Assembly (NCBI GenBank): GCA_946406585.1
Contig: CAMJLI010000018.1
Span: forward strand, 1-18,740
Direction of reading: 5' to 3'
DNA from: an uncultured Prevotellaceae bacterium
GTDB lineage: Bacteria > Bacteroidota > Bacteroidia > Bacteroidales > Bacteroidaceae
Length of the DNA: 18,740 nt
Each line of letters opens with the position of its first letter. The stretch's first letter is position 1. Shown one piece after another: positions 14,782-18,740 of the stretch. Made by a program: the position numbers and the translations under genes. The notes below the pieces were generated by a model, which was not told where the DNA came from, made no database searches, and saw only the letters and a program-made list of their open reading frames with translations.

Positions 14782-16143
14782 ATGAACATTTCATTTGAAT
14801 GTCCCGACAAAGTTAATGGCCAGATGACACTCAACGTGGAGGTTGGCGATTACAAGGAAAATGTAGAGAAAAAACTGAAAGACTTACGTAAGAAAGCCAA
14901 CATGCCTGGTTTCAGGGTAGGAAACGTGCCTATGAACATCATCAAGCGCCAATATGGCACTTCTGTTAAAATTGAAGAAATCAACAAGCTTATAGGCGAG
15001 GCGATCTACAAATACGTAAAAGACAACAACATAAAGATGCTCGGCGAGCCTCTTCCTTCGCAGAAACAAGATCCTCAAGATTTGGAAGCTGAAGGTCCAT
15101 TCGAGTTCATATTCGACATTGCCGTGGCACCCGACTTCGAAATCACCCTTTCCCAAAAGGACAAGGTGAAATATTATGAAATCGAAGTGGACGACAAACT
15201 CGTAGACGGACAAATCGACATGCTTGCCTCTCGCAACGGCCATCAGGAGAAGGTGGAAGAATATGACGAGACACAACGCGACATCTTGAAGGGTGATTTG
15301 CGCCAGCTCGATGCAGAGGGAAACACCCTCGAGGGTGGCATAACCGTTTCAGATGCTGTCCTCATGCCATATTATATTAAGGTGGAAGAGCAAAAGGCAC
15401 TCTTCGACAATGCAAAACTGGGCGACATCATTACCTTCAACCCCAAAAAGGCATATCCAGAAAGTGATACGGAAGTGGCTTCCTTGCTGAAGATGAAGAA
15501 GGAAGAGGTGGCAGAACTCCATTCCGACTTCAGCTTCCAGGTGACAGAAATCTCAAGGTATGTCAAGGCTGAGGTGAACCAAGCCCTTTTTGATTCCGTA
15601 TTCGGTGTTGGCAATGTCACCAGCGAAGAGGATTTCCGCCAGAAGATTGCAGAAGGCTTGCGTCCTCAACTGATGGCCGAGTCAGACTACAGATTCTTCC
15701 TTGATGTCCGCAAATACGCAGAGGAGAAAGTAGGTGAACTTACATTCCCCGACGAAATGCTGAAGAGGATAATGAAGGCCAACAGCAAAGACAAAGGTGA
15801 CAAGTTTGTAGATGACAATTATGAGGCAAGCGTGAAGGAGCTTAAATGGCACCTTATCAAGGAGCAACTGGTGAATGCTGCCGGCATCAAGATAAATGAT
15901 GACGAGTTGCAAGGGACTGCCAAGGAGATGGCAAGGGCACAGTTTGCCCAATACGGCATGAACGACGTACCCGACGAGTATCTTGAGAATTACGCCAAAG
16001 ACTTGCTCAAAAACAAGGAGAATGTTGATGGCATCATCGACCGCACCATCGACCGCAAGCTCAATATCGCACTCAAAGACATTGTGACACTCGATGTCAA
16101 GAAGGTGACATTGGATGAATTTCAGAAAATTGTGAAAGAATAA
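14782..16143 (+). CDS. tig: Trigger factor, ribosome-associated chaperone
   Basis: Trigger factor binds the ribosome exit tunnel through L23 and folds nascent chains. The 453-residue product shows the ribosome-binding signature GFRVGNVP at 43-50 in the N-terminal domain. The middle region (about 150-250), where other bacteria have an FKBP-type PPIase domain, is diverged and I could not recognise its active-site residues. The long helical C-terminal domain (about 255-453) is typical, rich in Lys and Glu. Length is close to that of E. coli (432). It is the first of the folding/degradation block that continues with clpP and clpX, but a 186-base gap with promoter elements separates it from clpP, so it is likely a separate transcription unit. 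Confidence 0.94.
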   Translation: MNISFECPDKVNGQMTLNVEVGDYKENVEKKLKDLRKKANMPGFRVGNVPMNIIKRQYGTSVKIEEINKLIGEAIYKYVKDNNIKMLGEPLPSQKQDPQDLEAEGPFEFIFDIAVAPDFEITLSQKDKVKYYEIEVDDKLVDGQIDMLASRNGHQEKVEEYDETQRDILKGDLRQLDAEGNTLEGGITVSDAVLMPYYIKVEEQKALFDNAKLGDIITFNPKKAYPESDTEVASLLKMKKEEVAELHSDFSFQVTEISRYVKAEVNQALFDSVFGVGNVTSEEDFRQKIAEGLRPQLMAESDYRFFLDVRKYAEEKVGELTFPDEMLKRIMKANSKDKGDKFVDDNYEASVKELKWHLIKEQLVNAAGIKINDDELQGTAKEMARAQFAQYGMNDVPDEYLENYAKDLLKNKENVDGIIDRTIDRKLNIALKDIVTLDVKKVTLDEFQKIVKE

Positions 16144-16146
16144 CTC

Positions 16147-16175
16147 GTTTTTTTTCAAAAAAAAACTCTTTTTTG
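16147..16175. repeat. Homopolymer hairpin after tig
   Basis: T8 (16148-16155), a single C, A9 (16157-16165) and then CTC and T6 follow one another right after the tig stop. The T8/A9 pair can form an A:T-only hairpin followed by T's, which could serve as a weak terminator for tig. Such tracts are also prone to slippage and sequencing error. Confidence 0.4.
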
Positions 16176-16176
16176 T

Positions 16177-16239
16177 TAAGGTTATCGACTTTTTTTCGTA
16201 ACTTTGTTGCTACGAATAAAAGAAAAGTCGGTAACCTTA
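16177..16239. repeat. Nested long inverted repeat around the clpP promoter
   Basis: TAAGGTTATCGACTTTT (16177-16193) and AAAAGTCGGTAACCTTA (16223-16239) are 17-bp inverted arms with a single difference, which would be a G-U wobble in RNA. Inside, TTCGTA (16195-16200) and TACGAA (16211-16216) form a second perfect 6-bp pair. The -7 element TAACTTTG (16199-16206) lies in the enclosed spacer. A transcript starting from it would lack the left arm, so the structure would act mainly as DNA or in read-through RNA from tig. Confidence 0.8.
16199..16206 (+). promoter_or_regulatory. -7 promoter element of clpP-clpX
   Basis: TAACTTTG is a full TAnnTTTG match, identical to that of the yceD-rpmF promoter. 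A TTTG at 16172-16175 is 23 bp upstream, somewhat long for the -33 box. Start would be near 16213, leaving a leader of about 117 bases. A second, one-base-short element, TACTTTG, occurs at 16259-16265. Confidence 0.6.
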
Positions 16240-16268
16240 TATTTATGGTCTGATTTTTGTACTTTGTC

Positions 16269-16310
16269 ATGACGTGGGCGAAGGTTTGGCACCGGGAACT
16301 CATATTATGA
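16269..16310 (+). other. Possible 13-codon leader ORF upstream of clpP
   Basis: ATG at 16269 opens a frame for MTWAKVWHRELIL ending in TGA at 16308-16310, 19 bases before the clpP start. This part of the leader is clearly richer in G and C than its surroundings. A frame this short is expected by chance, so translation is a guess; it might mark a leader peptide or only a structured RNA segment. Confidence 0.2.
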
Positions 16311-16329
16311 AACAAAAACAAAGAGAGAA

Positions 16330-16995
16330 ATGAACGATTTCAGAAAATTCGCTACAAAGCATTTGGGCATCAACGGACAAGTGTTCGACGATGTCATCAG
16401 CGCACAGTCGCAATATTTGAATCCTTACATCCTCGAAGAAAGGCAGCTGAATGTCACACAGATGGATGTGTTCTCAAGGCTCATGATGGACCGCATCATC
16501 TTCCTCGGGACGCCTATCGACGACTATACTGCAAACACTCTTCAGGCACAGCTGCTGTATCTTGACTCAGTGGATAGCGGCAAGGACATCTCCGTATACA
16601 TCAATTCGCCTGGTGGAAGTGTGACAGCAGGACTCGGCATTTATGATACCATGCAGTTCATCACCAGCGATGTTGCAACCATATGCACAGGCATGGCTGC
16701 ATCGATGGCTGCCGTGCTGCTTGTGGCAGGTGCAGAAGGAAAGCGTGCCGCACTCACACACAGCCGTGTGATGATACATCAGCCATTGGGAGGAGTGCAG
16801 GGACAGGCCTCAGACATCGAGATTGAAGCGCGTGAGATACAAAAATATAAAAAAGAACTCTACAACATCATCGCCGAGCATTCGCACACGCCTTTCGAAA
16901 AGGTATGGGCCGATTCCGACCGCAACTACTGGATGACCTCCCAAGAAGCCAAGGAATACGGCATGATAGACAACGTGCTGGTGCGTAAGAAGTAA
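16330..16995 (+). CDS. clpP: ATP-dependent Clp protease proteolytic subunit, Asn at the catalytic Asp position
   Basis: ClpP forms the barrel protease that degrades proteins delivered by ClpX. The 221-residue product aligns to E. coli ClpP without gaps from the active Ser onward, at an offset of 14. Ser125 (GMAASMAAVL) and His150 (VMIHQPLGG) match Ser111 and His136. Residue 199, which aligns with the catalytic Asp185, is Asn (codon AAC, in DSDRNYWMT). The hydrophobic handle and oxyanion region INSPGGSVTAG are intact. The N-terminus (about 30 residues) is longer than in E. coli and may include a propeptide. It lies six bases upstream of clpX. The family is certain; the Asn may reduce activity or be normal for this lineage. 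Confidence 0.96.
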   Translation: MNDFRKFATKHLGINGQVFDDVISAQSQYLNPYILEERQLNVTQMDVFSRLMMDRIIFLGTPIDDYTANTLQAQLLYLDSVDSGKDISVYINSPGGSVTAGLGIYDTMQFITSDVATICTGMAASMAAVLLVAGAEGKRAALTHSRVMIHQPLGGVQGQASDIEIEAREIQKYKKELYNIIAEHSHTPFEKVWADSDRNYWMTSQEAKEYGMIDNVLVRKK

Positions 16996-17001
16996 GAGAC
17001 C

Positions 17002-18228
17002 ATGAACAAATGTAGTTTCTGCGGAAGAAATGAGAAGGAGGTGAAACTCCTCATATCGGGCATCAATGCGTATATATGTGAAAATTGCTCGCAGCAGGCT
17101 TATGAAATAGTGCAAACATCGGGCGTGCTTCAGTCGAATGACAAGAAGGAAAGGAAAGATTTCAAGAAATTGCCCAAGCCGCAAGAAATAAAGGACTATC
17201 TCGACCAATATGTCATAGGCCAGGACGAAGCCAAGAGGTATTTGGCTGTTTCTGTCTACAACCATTACAAGCGCCTCTACCAGCCCGAAGAGAAAGACGG
17301 TGTTGAGATAGAGAAGAGCAACATCATCATGGTGGGAAGCACGGGCACGGGTAAAACCCTGCTCGCCCGAACCATAGCCAAACTGCTCGACGTGCCTTTC
17401 ACGATAGTGGATGCCACCGTGTTCACAGAGGCGGGATATGTGGGTGAGGATGTGGAGAGCATCCTGTCCAGATTGCTGCAAGTGGCTGACTATAATGTGG
17501 ATGCTGCCCAGCGAGGCATCGTGTTCATCGACGAGATAGACAAGATAGCCAGAAAGAGCGACAATCCGTCAATCACGCGCGACGTGAGTGGAGAAGGAGT
17601 GCAGCAAGGACTGCTCAAGCTCTTGGAGGGCACAATGGTAAATGTGCCCCCACAGGGTGGCAGGAAGCATCCCGACCAAAAATACATACAGGTGGATACC
17701 AGGCACATCCTGTTCATCTGTGGAGGAGCCTTCGATGGCATAGAACGCAAGATAGCACAAAGGCTCAACACTCATGTGGTGGGATATAATTCTGTACAGA
17801 ATGTAAGGAAAATAGACAAGGAGGACCTCATGAAGTATGTGCTGCCACAAGACCTGAAGTCTTTCGGGCTCATACCGGAAATCATTGGTCGCCTGCCTGT
17901 GCTGACATACCTCAATCCATTGGATAAAGAGGCTTTGAGAAAGATATTGGTAGAGCCCAAAAACTCCATCGTGAGGCAGTATACAAAACTTTTCGAGATG
18001 GACGGCATAAAGCTCACCTTCTCTAAAGACGCATTAGACTTCATTGTTGACAAGGCCACAGAATACAAGTTGGGAGCAAGAGGATTGCGCTCGATAGTGG
18101 AGAATGTCATGATGGATGCCATGTTCGACTTGCCATCGAAAAAAGTAAAGAAATTTGATGTCACGCTCGAATATGCGAGACAACAACTTGATAAAGCACA
18201 CTTTCAGAGTACAGAGGGGGTGGAATGA
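17002..18228 (+). CDS. clpX: ClpX, AAA+ unfoldase of ClpXP
   Basis: ClpX recognises, unfolds and threads substrates into ClpP. The 408-residue product has the zinc-binding domain C4-x-x-C7 and C26-x-x-C29 for adaptor binding and dimerisation, Walker A GSTGTGKT (112-119), pore loop GYVG (145-148), Walker B IVFIDE (173-178), the RKH motif at 221-223, and the sensor-2 segment GARGLRSI near the C-terminus. The loop that contacts ClpP, IGF in E. coli, aligns with V260-G261-Y262 here. Gene order clpP-clpX with a six-base gap shows one operon. recQ starts 43 bases after its stop without a recognisable terminator between them. Confidence 0.97.
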   Translation: MNKCSFCGRNEKEVKLLISGINAYICENCSQQAYEIVQTSGVLQSNDKKERKDFKKLPKPQEIKDYLDQYVIGQDEAKRYLAVSVYNHYKRLYQPEEKDGVEIEKSNIIMVGSTGTGKTLLARTIAKLLDVPFTIVDATVFTEAGYVGEDVESILSRLLQVADYNVDAAQRGIVFIDEIDKIARKSDNPSITRDVSGEGVQQGLLKLLEGTMVNVPPQGGRKHPDQKYIQVDTRHILFICGGAFDGIERKIAQRLNTHVVGYNSVQNVRKIDKEDLMKYVLPQDLKSFGLIPEIIGRLPVLTYLNPLDKEALRKILVEPKNSIVRQYTKLFEMDGIKLTFSKDALDFIVDKATEYKLGARGLRSIVENVMMDAMFDLPSKKVKKFDVTLEYARQQLDKAHFQSTEGVE

Positions 18229-18271
18229 CCCCCACCAAACTCTGAATACCCTCATTTGAGAACAACACACC

Positions 18272-18740
18272 ATGCCAAAAGACGTTAACCTCAATCAACA
18301 ACTTAAAAAGTACTTCGGCTTTGACAAGTTCAAAGGCGACCAAGAAGCCATTGTCAGCAATGTTCTGGCGGGCAACGACACTTTCGTGCTAATGCCTACA
18401 GGAGGAGGAAAGTCCTTGTGCTACCAATTGCCGTCGCTATTGATGGATGGCACAGCCATCGTAATTTCACCACTCATCGCTCTTATGAAAAACCAGGTTG
18501 ATGTCATCAATGGAATGAGCGAAGAGGAAGGGGTGGCCCACTATCTTAACTCATCCCTCAACAAGGCGGCAATAGACCAAGTCAAGGCCGACATCGTTTC
18601 GGGAAAGACAAAATTGCTTTATGTGGCACCCGAATCGCTTAACAAGGATGACAATGTGGAATTCCTTCACTCGGTGAAAATATCCTTCTACGCAATAGAC
18701 GAGGCACATTGCATCTCGGAATGGGGACATGACTTCAGGC
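18272..18740 (+). CDS. recQ: ATP-dependent DNA helicase RecQ, 5' part
   Basis: The frame starts at ATG 18272 and is open to the window edge, giving 156 residues of a protein normally around 600-730 long. It shows the RecQ motif 0, FGFDKFKGDQ, with Gln24; motif I, MPTGGGKS (41-48); motif Ia, ISPLIALMKNQV; motif II, DEAH at 143-146; and the aromatic-rich loop CISEWGHDFR (147-156), which is specific to RecQ. RecQ unwinds DNA 3' to 5' in recombination and fork repair. The C-terminal RQC and HRDC domains lie beyond the window. It probably follows clpX on the same message, an order known in Bacteroidota. Confidence 0.95.
   Translation, partial: MPKDVNLNQQLKKYFGFDKFKGDQEAIVSNVLAGNDTFVLMPTGGGKSLCYQLPSLLMDGTAIVISPLIALMKNQVDVINGMSEEEGVAHYLNSSLNKAAIDQVKADIVSGKTKLLYVAPESLNKDDNVEFLHSVKISFYAIDEAHCISEWGHDFR

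Noticed and set aside
16177..16239. Invertible (phase-variable) promoter at clpP
   Set aside because: Bacteroides invertible promoters also have inverted repeats around a promoter, but the spacer here is only about 29 bases, much shorter than known invertible segments, and no recombinase gene is nearby.

Overview
The window is ordinary chromosomal DNA of a Bacteroidota bacterium, most likely order Bacteroidales and probably Prevotella-like. Four things point there: several promoters carry the Bacteroidota -7 element TAnnTTTG instead of a sigma70 -10 box; clear Shine-Dalgarno sequences are scarce; the gene orders yceD-rpmF-fabH-era-der and tig-clpP-clpX-recQ are typical; and the fused SpmA-SpmB membrane protein and GIN-domain lipoprotein families are common in this group. 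The genus is inference. There is no rRNA, tRNA, CRISPR array, insertion sequence or phage gene.

Layout. 1-213: a strong intrinsic terminator of a gene left of the window, then an intergenic stretch with an unexplained hairpin. 284-2937: an envelope cluster (zinc-ribbon/SH3 membrane protein, L,D-transpeptidase, fused SpmA-SpmB). 3016-4209: an orphan sensor histidine kinase. 4317-8773: a housekeeping run, with yceD, rpmF and fabH followed by a terminator, then era, der and a small lipoprotein gene. 8774-11686, minus strand: cobU-cobT-cobS-cobC, the late nucleotide-loop part of cobalamin synthesis. 11687-11884: a divergent promoter region. 11885-13834: an OmpA-family gene followed closely by lptB. 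13928-14611: a GIN-domain lipoprotein. 14782-18740: the chaperone/protease block tig, clpP, clpX, then the 5' part of recQ, cut by the window edge.

How the genes work together. yceD-rpmF-fabH couples ribosome assembly with the start of fatty acid synthesis. Era and Der are GTPases of 30S and 50S maturation. CobU, CobT, CobS and CobC together turn adenosylcobinamide plus a lower-ligand base into adenosylcobalamin, which fits corrinoid salvage. OmpA, LptB, the transpeptidase and the lipoproteins serve the Gram-negative envelope. Trigger factor and ClpXP handle protein folding and degradation.

The window looks mostly like a conserved core region; I did not find a convincing new multi-gene system. 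The most interesting points are: a ClpP whose catalytic Asp position is Asn, next to a ClpX whose IGF loop reads VGY; a long near-perfect dyad enclosing the -7 element upstream of clpP; a nearly leaderless start for yceD-rpmF; and an envelope cluster joining a SpmA-SpmB fusion to an L,D-transpeptidase in a lineage that does not sporulate.
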